A stretch of 64,000 bases of DNA from assembly GCA_029834535.1 (NCBI GenBank), contig JAQMWT010000105.1:62001-126000 (forward strand). Reading direction: 5' to 3'. The notes beneath the pieces are model-generated. The model was not told the origin of the DNA and made no database searches. It was given only the letters and a program-made list of their open reading frames with translations. The position numbers and the translations under genes were made by a program. This stretch comes from Chrysophaeum taylorii (taxonomy: Eukaryota > Sar > Pelagophyceae > Pelagomonadales > Pelagomonadaceae). Each line of letters opens with the position of its first letter. Position 1 is the stretch's first letter. Shown here piece after piece: positions 33,300 through 43,613 of this stretch.

Positions 33300-34346
33300 T
33301 AATCCCTTATCATGCCCAATCGAATCCAGCTGAGCGTGTTGTGAACCGCTTTATCGAGGCTTTTTTTCGTGCCTGCCGTCAGTGCCGGAATATTACTGAC
33401 TGGCCCGCTTTCACTCACAATGTCGCATTTTGCTACAATCGCAAGTTCATTCCGGGCACCGAGATATCATGCTTCGACTCAATCGCCAGGCCACGATGTG
33501 GATACTAGCAGGCTGCCTAAGACTCGTACGGATGCGCTGACTGAAACCCGAGAGGCGTTGAAGTTTTACACACAAGTTTTTGTCAGAGACGCCCGTGACA
33601 AGGCTCAGCGTAAGCAGAAGTTGGCCTACGATGCAGATCATGTGGATTGTCGAATACGATGAAGGAACCCATGTTTAGCTGTACATTCCTCACGCTCAGA
33701 ACAAGTTGCGTCCGGAATGGCGAGACCCGTTTCTGTTATCGTCGAACGACTTTCGCCTGTCACCTACAAGAATGAGTCTCTTGACTCACCACGGCAGCGA
33801 CGCTATGCCCATGTCCAGCAGATCAGACCTGTTATGGTCCCTCCGATAGTCGATCGCGCAATTCCAAAGCCGAAAGAAACTTTCCGCGACGACTACAACC
33901 ATGGCAAGTTCGTTGTTTACCGGATTCCCGATCACAAGAAGTCCAATTGGCGCAAGAAGATTTATGTCGCCGAAGTTTATGAGCCTTACGAGAATGAATG
34001 ACCCTGTTGCACTTCTACTACTCGGATCTTGGTCCACAACACAAAAAAGTTTCGTAAGCCTACTTCTCATCTGTCTACCCGCAAGCTCAAGCCAGAATAC
34101 GACAAGGATTTTGACGGTAAAAGTTTCACCGACAAGTCCAAAGTCACCGCTAGTACTACGCCCTGTGTCACCGACTTTTCTCCGCACGAGATTGATGTGT
34201 TAGTTCCCAAGTTCGCGCAGCGGTCGCGTTCCTGAGGGGAGCCTCTGTCGTCAAGCGCACGTACAACCGAATTAGGTCCCGAGATGCTCAAGATGCAAAG
34301 GCTCTCTCTCGCGCTGAGGCTAGCTCGAAATCTCACTCGCTCGTCC

Positions 34347-34650
34347 TGTGGCGGAAACTCGCTCCTGCTTCTTTAGGGGAAGGCTTACCCTACCTCCTTT
34401 CCGTCAATGGTGCCGCCTGTATATTGGCGACGTCAGTTGTTTATTTCTGTGACATTACGCCACTCCCCTTTTCTTTCTTTCTTTCTTCAGCAAGAGTATC
34501 TTTAGCATAAACGAAGAAGTCCCAGCCTCAAGGTGAGAGGTTTGGCGAGCGAGTTGTGTGTGGCGACGAAGGGCCGGCCCCTCGGCTAGCACGCCGACCG
34601 CGAGTCTTCTAGAGGTCATCGGTGTGTCGGAGCCGTTTCTCCTGGGCGGC
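34347..34650 (+). repeat. 3' LTR of gypsy copy A
   Basis: The LTR begins TGTGGCGGAAACTC and shares ordered blocks with the 5' LTR (CTTACCCTACCTCCTTTCC, ATTGGCGACGTCA, ATAAACGAA, TGTGTGTGGCGACGAA, AGCCGTTTCTCC). The right edge is approximate. It ends about 130 bp before the start codon of the TALE-RING gene. It holds a short TTTC microsatellite. Confidence 0.75.
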
Positions 34651-34781
34651 CCGTTGCTGCCTCTCTAGGGTAAGGGTCAAAAGAATCTGAAGGGGGGTTA
34701 GCTATTATTGTTGGGTATTTGAAGGAAGCGATGGTAGGAGGCGGGAGTGGATCCAAAATGAAGTTGTTGTAGGCGGAGGCG

Positions 34782-35553
34782 ATGGTGAAGAAGGAGCTGG
34801 AGAGCTGGGAGGAGGAGCCGCAGAGAGCACGGGGTGGGTGGGTGTTTGTCGTTTTGTGGGACGCTTCTTTAGGCCGGTCGCGGCGCGAACTTCCGGCGCA
34901 CGCCGTCACAATCTTAAAGGCGTGGCTTGTGAGCCCAGAGCATTTTCACCATCCGTAAGTTGTATGATCGTCCGTGGTGGATCAAGTGTTGTGATCGCCG
35001 CCTGTCTGTGGTAGCCGGCTAATTATCGTCGGGAGTCAGCCCGCTGATCGTGTGCTAGGTACCCGACGGCCCAAGACCAGGCGCAGTTGATGGTGAGGTT
35101 TGAGTTATATTTTTGAGTTGAACTCAGGCGGAGACGGGTATCGACAAGAAACAGCTGAAAAATTGGTTTACGAACGCGCGGAGACGAATCTGGAAACCGC
35201 TCGTAAAGCACAAGCTTCAGCAGGAAGAGCCGGACGAAAGGGGATCAAACAACTCGATGGCCTCGCGGCGGACGAACTCTAGTTTTTTGGATCTACTCGC
35301 GACTGCCGTGGACGGCGAGAACTTTCGCGCTCAGGAACAAAGGGACGACGAACCAGTCCGCGTCTCGCCCACCACCGCCTGCGCCTTTTGCCTCCGGGAC
35401 CGCGTCGACACCCAGCTCATGCCCTGCAAGCACGTCTTCCACGGCTGCTGCCTCCGCCCCTGGCTCGAGGCCACCGTCACTACCCCATGCTGCCCCGTCT
35501 GCTCCGTCGCGATCGCGAACTGTGTCCTCGCCGATACAACGCACGACGCCTGA
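34782..35553 (+). CDS. TALE homeodomain protein with C-terminal RING-H2 finger
   Basis: Four exons give 197 residues in one frame: 34782-34833, 34873-34954, 35059-35092 and 35128-35553. The introns are GT-AG: 34834-34872 (39 bp, in frame, possibly retained), 34955-35058 (104 bp, donor GTAAGT) and 35093-35127 (35 bp). The homeodomain runs from RRELPAHAVTILKAWL through the TALE loop HFHHPYPT to helix 3, LKNWFTNARRRIWKP, with the diagnostic WF.N.R core. After a short basic linker comes a RING-H2 finger: CAFC, CKHVFHGCC and CPVC supply all eight metal ligands. TALE proteins are DNA-binding regulators; RING-H2 fingers are usually E3 ubiquitin ligases. The start is the first ATG after an in-frame stop at 34770. 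An upstream exon cannot be excluded because TTGTAG at 34767-34772 could be an acceptor. Confidence 0.85.
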
Positions 35554-35670
35554 TTTTTTTTTATTTTTCGAGTAGCCGAATCTTCTTGGGTCGTCTGGGG
35601 GGCGCTGATGATTAAAGCACCTTGGGATTGATTTGCGGGGGTGAGGGGAAGGTCGTTCCCTGAAGTGTGC

Positions 35671-35971
35671 CCGCAATGCCGGAGGTGGCTGCACCGCCTC
35701 CGAAATACTACTGGTGGCCCGCTAGGAGGAGGAGGAGGAGGAGAGGGCTCGCAGTGCACCGTGATCATGGAGAGACGCCGGTAGAGGCGGCGCGTTGTCT
35801 GATCTGCCGCCGCGAGGGCAGTAGTGAGTTGATGCCAATTTTTGACGGTGGAGAAGGCCACGTAGTATTAGGTTTGGCGATATTATTAATTACCAACAAC
35901 AACAACAACAAACAAACCCCCGGCAATCCAAACTCCGCGAGGCGGTCCCGAAACGGGCGCGCGATCTGCAA
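35671..35971 (+). other. Gap with a possible broken RING start
   Basis: A plus-strand frame contains CLICRREGSSELMP (about 35797-35838), resembling the first half of a RING finger and the CAFCLRDRVDTQLMP stretch of the gene just upstream. The remaining metal ligands do not follow. It may be a degraded partial duplicate of the upstream RING exon. A (GGA)n run at 35724-35742 and an (AAC)n run at 35896-35911 flank it. Confidence 0.3.
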
Positions 35972-36056
35972 GGGGCTTAGGAGTAAACTCAAAGGTACCC
36001 TGATCGAAGCTCAGATTGGGGGGGGGGTTAGGAGTAAAATCATTGGCGGGGGGTTA
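35972..36056 (-). repeat. Dispersed repeat R1, copy 3 (reverse strand)
   Basis: The reverse complement contains TTTGAGTTTACTCCTAAG, preceded by AATCTGAGCTTCGATCAG, matching the copies at 1874-1947 and 23971-24066. An extra CCGCCAAT...TTTTACTCCTAACCCC unit is present, so this copy is partly duplicated. Confidence 0.55.
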
Positions 36057-36083
36057 GAGTCTCTTGATTTTCGGTACAAATTC

Positions 36084-36125
<42 letters not shown>
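36084..36125. repeat. (GAAA)n microsatellite
   Basis: About ten uninterrupted GAAA units. Confidence 0.95.
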
Positions 36126-36443
36126 GACCGTGACAAGAGGTCGGCTGCGCACGTACTGGAAGTGGTGCTGGACACTCCTACAACTGTTGATGGCCTCCTC
36201 AACGGACGACGAAACGCGCTTCAACTCCGCGGGACTACGCAACAACTCAGGTGACAAGCATGACAAGTAGCGACCAAAGATCCCGATTCTTAAGACGGAC
36301 GACAACGAATTTCAATCACGCCCTTTGAAAAGGTCTTCCTATCTGAGCGTTGCGTCAAGTGGGTTCAGTCTCCAGACGCTCAAGACTTCTCGGACAATAT
36401 TCTTCTTTGGGTCGAAGACGTCCTCGCTGTCGTGGTGATTTTT
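36126..36443 (+). other. Left flank of hAT copy 2; possible interrupted gene
   Basis: The last 130 bp before the transposon read as a protein-like frame (FEKVFLSERCVKWVQSPDAQ, then NILLWVEDVLAVVVI) that runs straight into the element. No matching continuation could be confirmed on the right flank, so whether the transposon split a gene is unproven. Confidence 0.3.
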
Positions 36444-39400
36444 CAGCGTTGGGAATTCACTGGGCTCACTTCATTTCACTTCACTTCACTTCACCGAATT
36501 TTTGTTGTCCGAAGTCCAATGTTCACTTCATATTCATCCACTTTGGCTGACGGCCTGACCCTGACCCCGTCTGCTGCTGATGAGCCAAGTCGAGCCGGGC
36601 TACCTCGAGGTGGAGGATACTGTTGATGATGAGGAGGAATTTAAACGCGGTGTTCACAGAAGGAGGAAGTTCACAAGAACGACGCGATGGCGATGTTGTG
36701 ACGTCGAACACGCTTGGCACCAAAAGTGGACGATCAACAACCAGGTTTTTCTTTCCAAGGTGTGGTGGTGGGACTGCGTGCGTCGACCGAAGGAAAATCA
36801 TCCTGACTACCGCGTTGACCAGTGGGAAGGCGACGACGCATGTGTGTATCCTGTGCTGGGAGCGCCTGAAGGTGGTGACGAGAGACTTCAAGAAAGGCAC
36901 GTGGCAGACAGACGACCATGCCCTCTTGGGGCCGACCCACTTCAAGGCTGCGCATCCGGAGGAGGATTCGATTCGACGACCTGGGACGTCAACAGCTCAC
37001 CAAGAAACAGAAGACAGACCAAGAAAAGGAGGAGGGCGTTTTTTATGACGGCCGTGGGCGTTGTGGCAGCCTCGAAGGGTAAATCGGATATTACGAGATA
37101 CTTCATGGAACAGGCAAAAAAGCACTCTTCCCTGATGGCGGCGTTCTCGGCTCGGCACTACGTGAACACGTCGCAGCGGATTTTTTCCAAGCGCACCTTT
37201 GACTGACGACGAAGATCATCGCAACCTTCTTGAAGCGTATTACCGCGGCGGTGCCGGGAAAGGCAAGCGCGCCCTCGTTCATGACTCGAAAAGCGCTGTT
37301 TGAATGGGTGGACTCTGAATATCGTTGCTTTGTTCGGATCTTGAAGCACGTCGCTAAGGAGTGTTATGAAGCGGCTTTTGGCAAACCACTCGCCCAGGTA
37401 CTGCATGACGGCGGGACACTCAAGGATAAGTTCAAGCGACAGGCCATTGGCCTATCCTTCATCTGGCCCGATTGGAGTGGCGTTGAGACGGTGTTCCCGC
37501 GTGGGCCTCGTTCCAGCTGACGACGGAACCGATTCCGGCACGTCTTCTCTGCTCCGTTCTGTGGTCGCGGAGCGTGCGGGAATCGATATCGATTTGGCGG
37601 CTCCAACCATTGTTCACGAGACCGGGCTCCAAAATCGGCGTCGCCGAAGAATTTTTTGTTGAGGTCGAAGCGTGTGTCATGCATGATATCTCAAGAAACT
37701 CGGCAGCGGCATGTGGCTACTTGACACGATCCAGAGGCAAGCAGGTGATCAATCCATTCCCAGCTGGCCAGGAGCTGCTGAACAGTGGTGGCCACGATGG
37801 AACCAAGTTCTTTTCTTGCGGCACACACGTTTGAAGGATCTGCATGCGCTTTTGCCATTACAGCCGGGGAAATAAATCGCCGAAGCTCAAGCTCGACCTC
37901 AATAAGACGAAGTTCCGGGCGCGCTACCAACTTATTCGTTCGTTGCTGCGTATGCACCACGTGCTCAAACTGTACACGGCTACCAACATAGGACTCCCCT
38001 GGACAATCAGTGATGGGCAATGGGTGGCGTTGGCTGAATTCGAGGCGATTTTTGCTTTAGCGGATGACCCCGTTGTTTTCGTGCAACACGAACACTTATA
38101 CCTGGGGGCGTGCGCCGCATTGATCAAACACAACATGATCGAGTCTCTGCGAGCTGGGACGCTAGAAGTCATTGATCTCCCGAACATAACTGCGAAATCC
38201 ATGCCGCGTGAGACTGTCGATGTTGACGACCTCAGCGAGATCGGCAAAAATCTGTCTTGGGCGGGCTATACTCGAATGTGAGCGTCGGTTTTGCGGGAAT
38301 AATGAAAACTACGTGCGTCACTTCGACTACGAATTCGACGATCGCGAGTTGATTGCCTTCCTTCTTGACTTTCGGACTATCAACTGCAGGCACCTGTCGT
38401 CCTCCAATCAGAGAGCTCGGGCCAGGAAGTTGCTCACGGAAGAATATGTGATTTACGCACACGGACTGCATTCCACCACGAAAAAAAAGGCAAAGACTTC
38501 CTCCGAGCCTGCGCCGCCCTTCGAGTCTGCGCCTACCCGCAATCTCTTGGCGGCACTCGACGCACCCGACGCTTGGGACGACGACATTAGTGGCGACGTG
38601 CCTTCTTTTGCTATGCCTGAGAACCAGAGATGCCCGATTTCAATGTGGAGGAGTTTGAACAGGTCTTCACTCAATGGATCATCAGGCTCTCGAGATCGCG
38701 CAACTGGAAGGAGCATTATCCTGAGCTTGAGAAGAAGGATGAAGTCGGCTTCACAACAGACCTGGCTGCTGTGCTCGACGTTGGGCAAGCTGTATCGACC
38801 GCTCACCAAGGAAGGAGCAGTATGGGTTCGTTTCTTCCGGACGTGGCGAGAGCCTGCCTCTAAGGATTTTTTCAATTGGTAGTACACATGGCGCGCAGAG
38901 CTACTTTGAGCGCTGCCTGAGCATGGGAAATCTTGTCTCCCGACCGAGGGAAACACGTTTCTCGTCGCGCGGACGAGACGGACAAAGTTGTTGCCAGCAT
39001 ACTGCGCACGAACAACAAGAGCTTCTTCATTGCGGCGGCGGCGGCGGCCCGGATTAAGTACAGGGACCTCGTGTGGCACGAGACCGAGTTTTTCAAAAAC
39101 GCCGGGAGCACCATGATTCCTTCCCCGAAGGCTCTTTGGAGATGGATGTTGATGAGGAAGAACCAGACGAAGATACCGAGGTCGTTCGTTCGTTCGTTCA
39201 CGTCGCCTAAAGTAAGAAACAGTGAACACCATCCACGGTAGTGACCCCTCCTTCGCCCCGAATTTAACGCGAATGAATCTAAGAACACCATACCTAGGCA
39301 ATGGCGCGCGGGGGGCACGGAACTGACGGGGCAGGGACCGGCGCTGGCGTTACAAATTAAAAAAAAATGGCGTTCACTTCACCAAGGTCCACTTTAATTA

Positions 39401-39499
39401 ACCACGTAGGGCGACGTGTTCACTTCAAATCACTTCACCAAAATTGCGTGGCTGGTGAAGTGGTTCACGTTCACTTGCTGAAGTGAATTCCCAACGCTG
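36444..39499 (+). mobile_element. hAT DNA transposon, copy 2 (family A)
   Basis: The element is 3,056 bp with terminal inverted repeats starting CAGCGTTGGGAATTCACT at both ends. The flanking 8-mers TGATTTTT (36436-36443) and AGATCTTT (39500-39507) agree at six of eight positions, so the target duplication is imperfect or eroded. The sequence is nearly identical to copy 1 along its whole length, with small indels of mostly one to a few codons, plus isolated base changes. Confidence 0.9.
36580..39230 (+). pseudogene. hAT transposase, copy 2, interrupted frames
   Basis: It has the same domain order as copy 1: an acidic start (MSQVEPGYLEVEDTVDDEEE), a BED zinc finger near 36830-36960 (VCILCWERLKVVTRDFKKG, then HFKAAHPEED), a block with VLHDGGTLKDKFKRQAIGL near 37400-37460, a central helical part (RFRARYQLIRSLLRMHHVL-type, 37915-37970), and a C-terminal dimerisation-like block near 38920-39000 (PRETRFSSRADETDKVVAS). 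No frame is continuous. The tracts are slightly longer here than in copy 1. The shared breakpoints with copy 1 argue for introns or for amplification of an already non-autonomous copy. Confidence 0.75.
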
Positions 39500-39507
39500 A
39501 GATCTTT

Positions 39508-40362
39508 TTGGTTCCCTCATCACAAGTTACTAAAGAGGTTGACCACTCGTCGGGACACGACTAGTTTGAACCCGATTGCCTCAATGTCAACAACAACATG
39601 TTGTCCGGCGGCGGCAAGACGCAGCGCCTCCTCCGAACCTCGATGAAACTCGATGCGGGCTGCATTGGGCCCCATCATCCGGCCATCGTCGAACTCGAGG
39701 TCGGCAGCGGCAAGCGGCAGAAGGTGGTCCTGTCATGGAACGTCGTCTCGAGCCCGGCCGAGAACAGCTAATGATATTCCAGCCGGGTGATCCGCCGCCA
39801 TTCAAGCACCCCGACAGGAAACCCGAGGCCTTCCGTCGTTGGTTTGATTAAAAAAAAAAAAGGTAAGCTTGGTTGGATCTTTCGATACGAATCTTCCGCA
39901 GGCAGTTGGTTGGGTTGGATTTAGCGGACCTCCTCGGTTATTAACCGGAAAAGTCTTTCCTCGAGATTTACGGTTAATAATAACCGGTTAATAATTGTCG
40001 TCAGGGGGGGTTAATGATCGGATGACGTTTTTCCCCGGACACGTCGTGCCACGTAAGCTTACCTCCCAATAATTTTGGACACCACCTCGCCCCACCGCCC
40101 CGGCGCGCACCCCGCCCGCCCCGCCCCGGGCCTTGAGCGCTTGACTCTCACCTCGCAACCGCAATGCAGGTGGTAAGAGGAGGAGATTCTTATGCGCGGG
40201 GGAAAGATGGGGTATGGGGCGGGGAAGGGGAGGGCGTTGTGGGGCGAGGGTGGGTGCATCTTTTTATTCTCTTTCTTCTCCTTGCTGCTGCAAGGCTGCT
40301 AGAGGTCATCCTCATCTGTATCGTCGGCGGCAGCGACGCGCGCGGGCGGCAGCTCGACGATC
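39508..40362. other. No gene confirmed; AT-rich inverted motifs
   Basis: At 39580-39770 a plus frame (MLSGGGKTQRLLRTSMKLDA, ending VSSPAENS) looks weakly protein-like and may be a host gene remnant. At 39938-40010 the motif GGTTATTAACC and its complement recur (TTATTAACCGG, CCGGTTAATAA), giving a palindromic AT-rich patch. The rest is low-complexity GC- and purine-rich sequence. Confidence 0.35.
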
Positions 40363-40746
40363 TCAACGTCGTCGTCGTCGTCGTCTTTGATCGAAATCTT
40401 CTTTGATGCACTCCAAGAGCCAATCGCCTATCTCCAAAGTGCAAATGTTGAGGAGGCGCAGATTGACGTAGGAGAAGAGGAGCTGGTGGACGCTCTGAGT
40501 CTGAAGAGTGGCGAGCCTTCGCGTGGATGAGGTACGCTCGACGTTGGCAGACTGGACGGCCAGTACATCGAGGCGCGAGGCGATTGGAGCGAGCTTTGGG
40601 AATTGCTCGCCTCCTGTGACCTTCCATTCGTTGAGCGAAGACGGCATTTTTTTCTGCTTCGCGAGTGTTCGCATGCCCACCTCCTCGAGCTTCGTCCCCA
40701 AGACGTAGTCGCGAACCGAGCTCTTAGGGCGCCCGCCCTTCGACAT
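40363..40746 (-). pseudogene. hAT transposase C-terminal fragment (family B)
   Basis: The 127-residue minus-strand ORF contains NEWKVTGGEQFPKLAPIASR, then VQSANVERTSSTRRL and VHQLLFSYVNLRLLN. This is the W...FP.L...SA..ER.FS...VHQLL pattern of the hAT C-terminal dimerisation region. It ends in an Asp/Arg microsatellite-encoded run. The catalytic domain is not seen upstream. It is homologous to the relic at 2047-2513 and different from the family A elements. Confidence 0.65.
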
Positions 40747-40939
40747 CCGAGCAGCGCAGCAAGCAGCTCGCCGACTTGCCCGCAGAGGTCGACGCGCCTT
40801 TTGATGCGCTACTCGAATTGCATTATCCAGGTTTGTTGATCTCGGTTAATAATAACTTGTCATTAACTAATCAAAAATCCAAAACCCTCGAACTATTTGA
40901 TCGGCTAAATAGGTCCGCTAGTTCGATTACCATCGTGAC

Positions 40940-41520
40940 GCGACGCGTCTCCAGGTTGGTTTGGTTTGGTTTGGTGTTTGGTTTGGTGTTTGGTGTTTGG
41001 TTTGGTGTTTGGCTTGATTCGATTCATTCTCTTCGCCGACGCACGCCTATTTTTCTATTTGTCTCTTCGCCGACGCATTCCTGAACCATGGACGACACAG
41101 CTCGAGCTGCACGCCGGGGAGAGTCGAAGGACCTGTTCGACGAGAAGCTCCGGCTGAAGCCGCCGCTACAACTGTGTACAAAAAAAAAAAAAAAGCGACA
41201 GCTTACAAGGAAGACATGCAAAACCGTTGATTGCATCCTTCTTTGTCGGTTCCATTGCAGGTCCTCGCGCGCCGGCCGTCGCCATGCCGCCGTACGAATA
41301 TGAGGTGACCAACGCAGAACGTGTTCGTGACCAAGATTATTTGCCCCAATGATGCGCGTCGCTCTGAAGGAGCGTGTCTCGCAGCCCCAGAAGATGACGC
41401 GACCGAGAAATTATGCTGGATGTCGGTTTTGGCTTGATGGTTGTTTGCGTTCGTCTGGTTGGTTGGGTTTGATTTTCTAGGATTTCGCCTGGTTGGTTGG
41501 GTTTTTGAACAACCTCCTCC
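40940..41520 (+). pseudogene. SHOCT-like gene fragment, arm A of an inverted duplication
   Basis: A TTTGG/GTTTGG-rich minisatellite (40956-41013) is followed by an ATG at 41088 with MDDTARAARRGESKDLFDEK, an interrupted SHOCT-like helix. A poly-A run (41180-41194) follows, then PYEYEVTNAERV (about 41290), and finally GTTGGTTGGGTTTGATTTTC (about 41456). Each piece recurs in the same order on the opposite strand at 43560-44400, where the coding part is better preserved. This arm is the degraded copy. Confidence 0.6.
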
Positions 41521-42453
41521 AGCAGCTCGTCCTAGACCGTACTCTGCACCCAGAGCTCGCCGGGCGATGGTGTTTATGGCTGGGGCCAGTCAAAGCGGCA
41601 CTACCGGCGCCGACGTGACACCGGAACAAAAAGTCAGCGCCGAGGGCACCGCCGAGTTCGAACTTGAAAAAAAAAATAAAGAATCATCTCAAACGCAAAC
41701 ACACCTCCCATCGCAAGATCGTCAAGTCTATCCGCGGTGACTGACTCCGGAGGCTCTGGTGATGGATGACCTCGGCACACGAAAAGCTTGGCTAGCGACG
41801 AGTCGTCGGTGGCTTGGAGCTACCACTCGTCGTCCGCTTTTTTTTGGGATGGCGAGAGAGAGGCACTTCTCAACCTTGGCACTCCCCCGAGACCAGAGTT
41901 TGCGACCTCGCGGGAGTTGGTCTTGACGTGTGACGTACTCGGTAAGGAATTCGAAGTGGTGGAACCGGCTCGTCGGGTCCTTGAGGTGCAGGTCTTGGGT
42001 CCGATGATGCCGACGACGCGTTGAGGACGTTCGAGACAGGTTTGACTTTCATGGCCTCTTAGTCGTCCAGTTGCTCTATCCGCGCCGCCAACCGGCGCGC
42101 GGACCACGACGAGCCGCCTCCTCGAACGTCGTCGCTGAGCATGGCATCAACTCGTTCACGCGTCCTTCGTTTTCGACCTCATCGGCGACGCGTGGCGCTT
42201 GGACGCCGCAAAATTTGTGGCTCGAAGTTGTGGTTGGCACGAGACGGCACGCAGCTGTCGAAAAAGGAGGTTGTGACACTTAAAGGTGCTAAAACCCGAG
42301 TTCCGTCCCATCGAAGAAGGGAGCTCCGGCGTCTGGTTGCTGCCCGGAGCGCGTCGTGGTATCATTCGTGTCAGTCGGCGAGGAGAGCCACCTTCGAACG
42401 GCCTCGTGGATCGTGGACTAAGCTACAACCGTCAATATCCTCGGGCTTGCGGC
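41521..42453 (+). other. Unclassified sequence between inverted arms
   Basis: Plus-strand tracts such as TSRELVLTCDVLGKEFEVVE (41910-41970) and CKRRRELRRLV-like sequence near 42310 look partly protein-like, but they switch frame and match no family I know. The region sits between arm A of the SHOCT duplication and a gypsy fossil, so it may be part of a composite insertion. Confidence 0.3.
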
Positions 42454-43230
42454 TTACGGTAGGAAGGCTTGTCCTCCGGACCGAGATCTCGGAATAGAAA
42501 CGCAAAGCAACGTCGTCATTCTCGAAATCGTAGCGCTCATAAATCTTCTTACGCCAACGAGGAATGCAACGAACTTGCCACGCTGGTAGTCGTACCGAAG
42601 AGTTTTTTTTGGCTTAGGAAGTGCACGATCGATCATCGGAGGAACCATATCAGGCGTGAAAAGAGTGTGTCCGTCGTTCGGGCGGAATATCAAGAGATTC
42701 GATATCGAGAAGGTGGCGGGCGGAAGTCGCTTGGTGGTGACAAACGGTCCGCGCCACTCCTCGTGTCGCAGTTTGTTGTTCTGTGGACGACGAATGTGCA
42801 ACAAAAAAAATCCTCGACTTTATTGCGCTAACCCTTCTGGTGCAACAACTTGCGCGTGTAGAATAATATCAATGCGCTTTAATTAGTCTCAAATAAGGCA
42901 CGTGTATTAAGTAAGCAATTGACCTACGGGCGGAGTGAGCAAAGCGTCGTCGACTAGTCGGGTATATATCGGCTGGGCACGAATGGTGAATGAAGTTGCG
43001 ATTGTAGCGTACTTCGCAAATGCAGGGCAATCCGTAACACATCGATCTTCTCGAGGACATGCTCGAAGAAAAAAACGGTTCGCTCGAGCATGATAGGGAA
43101 TCGTTGTCTTGAAACAGAAAAACTCTTCCATCAAAAAAGTCACGACACGCTGCGAATTCCCACGCAACGAGATGTTCGCGACGAAAGACATGCCATATGG
43201 CGGTCTTAGCGTGAAGCACCACATATCAGG
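42454..43230 (-). mobile_element. Ty3/gypsy integrase-region fragment (copy D), fossil
   Basis: The minus-strand sequence matches the integrase and post-integrase part of copy B, including TTIPYHA, EWRGPFV and RALPKPKKT. Only the 3' part of pol is present, with no LTR recognised. It is broken (several breaks) and old. It lies directly against the hAT-like relic at 43240. Confidence 0.75.
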
Positions 43231-43239
43231 GCTGCACCT

Positions 43240-43530
43240 TGACTCGAAGTTATTGTCGCATCAAAAATCTTGGCTTTGACGTCACGCAGACAGAAAAGAC
43301 GAGAAATTAAGTCCAAGGTGGTGGGACAGCGTGCGACGTCTGGCGGCGGAAAATCATCTTGACCGAGCATGTGTAGGCAACGTGTTGGGAGCGACTCAAC
43401 GTGACGAAAGGCGCCAAGAGAGGCACCTGGCAGTCGACCCGGCCTCTTGCGCACTGTAAGGCTGAGTATCCGGAGCACGAGCCGGCCCGTCAACCGCTCA
43501 CACCAAGAAACAAAAGACGGACGAAGTACC
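43240..43530 (+). pseudogene. hAT family A relic, BED-finger part
   Basis: The nucleotide sequence follows 17190-17470 of hAT copy 1 block by block: AAGGTGGTGGGAC, GGAAAATCATC, GGGAGCG, AGAGGCACCTGGCAG and CACCAAGAAACAAAAGACGGA. It is strongly diverged and has many indels. The matching 3' end of the element is at 44490-44735 on the same strand, with the SHOCT arm B in between. Confidence 0.65.
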
Positions 43531-43613
43531 GTCATTGACATCAACTAGGTGGCAGTTCCCAGAAAATCAAACGTCATTGACATCAACTAGGTGGCAGTTC
43601 CCAGAAAATCAAA
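43530..43613 (+). repeat. 42-bp tandem duplication
   Basis: Two identical adjacent 42-bp units begin GTCATTGACATCAACTAGG. They lie at the junction between the hAT relic and arm B. Confidence 0.9.

Larger units (their letters stand above)
24101..34650 (+). mobile_element. Ty3/gypsy LTR retroelement, copy A, old fossil carrying a DNA methyltransferase-like domain
   Basis: The element is about 10.5 kb. Its parts in order are: 5' LTR (24101-24438), gag region (about 24.9-27.5 kb) with a Cys/His cluster, aspartic-protease-like region (about 28.0-28.7 kb), a cytosine-5 methyltransferase-like domain (about 28.8-30.0 kb), reverse transcriptase and RNase H (about 30.3-32.4 kb), integrase (about 32.5-34.3 kb) and 3' LTR (34347-34650). 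It is the same family as copy B at 54467-61970. It is clearly broken, with well over ten breaks. Its two LTRs have diverged considerably in both sequence and length, so it is much older than copy B. A small TA-flanked element is inserted in the integrase region (33105-33299). Confidence 0.88.
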
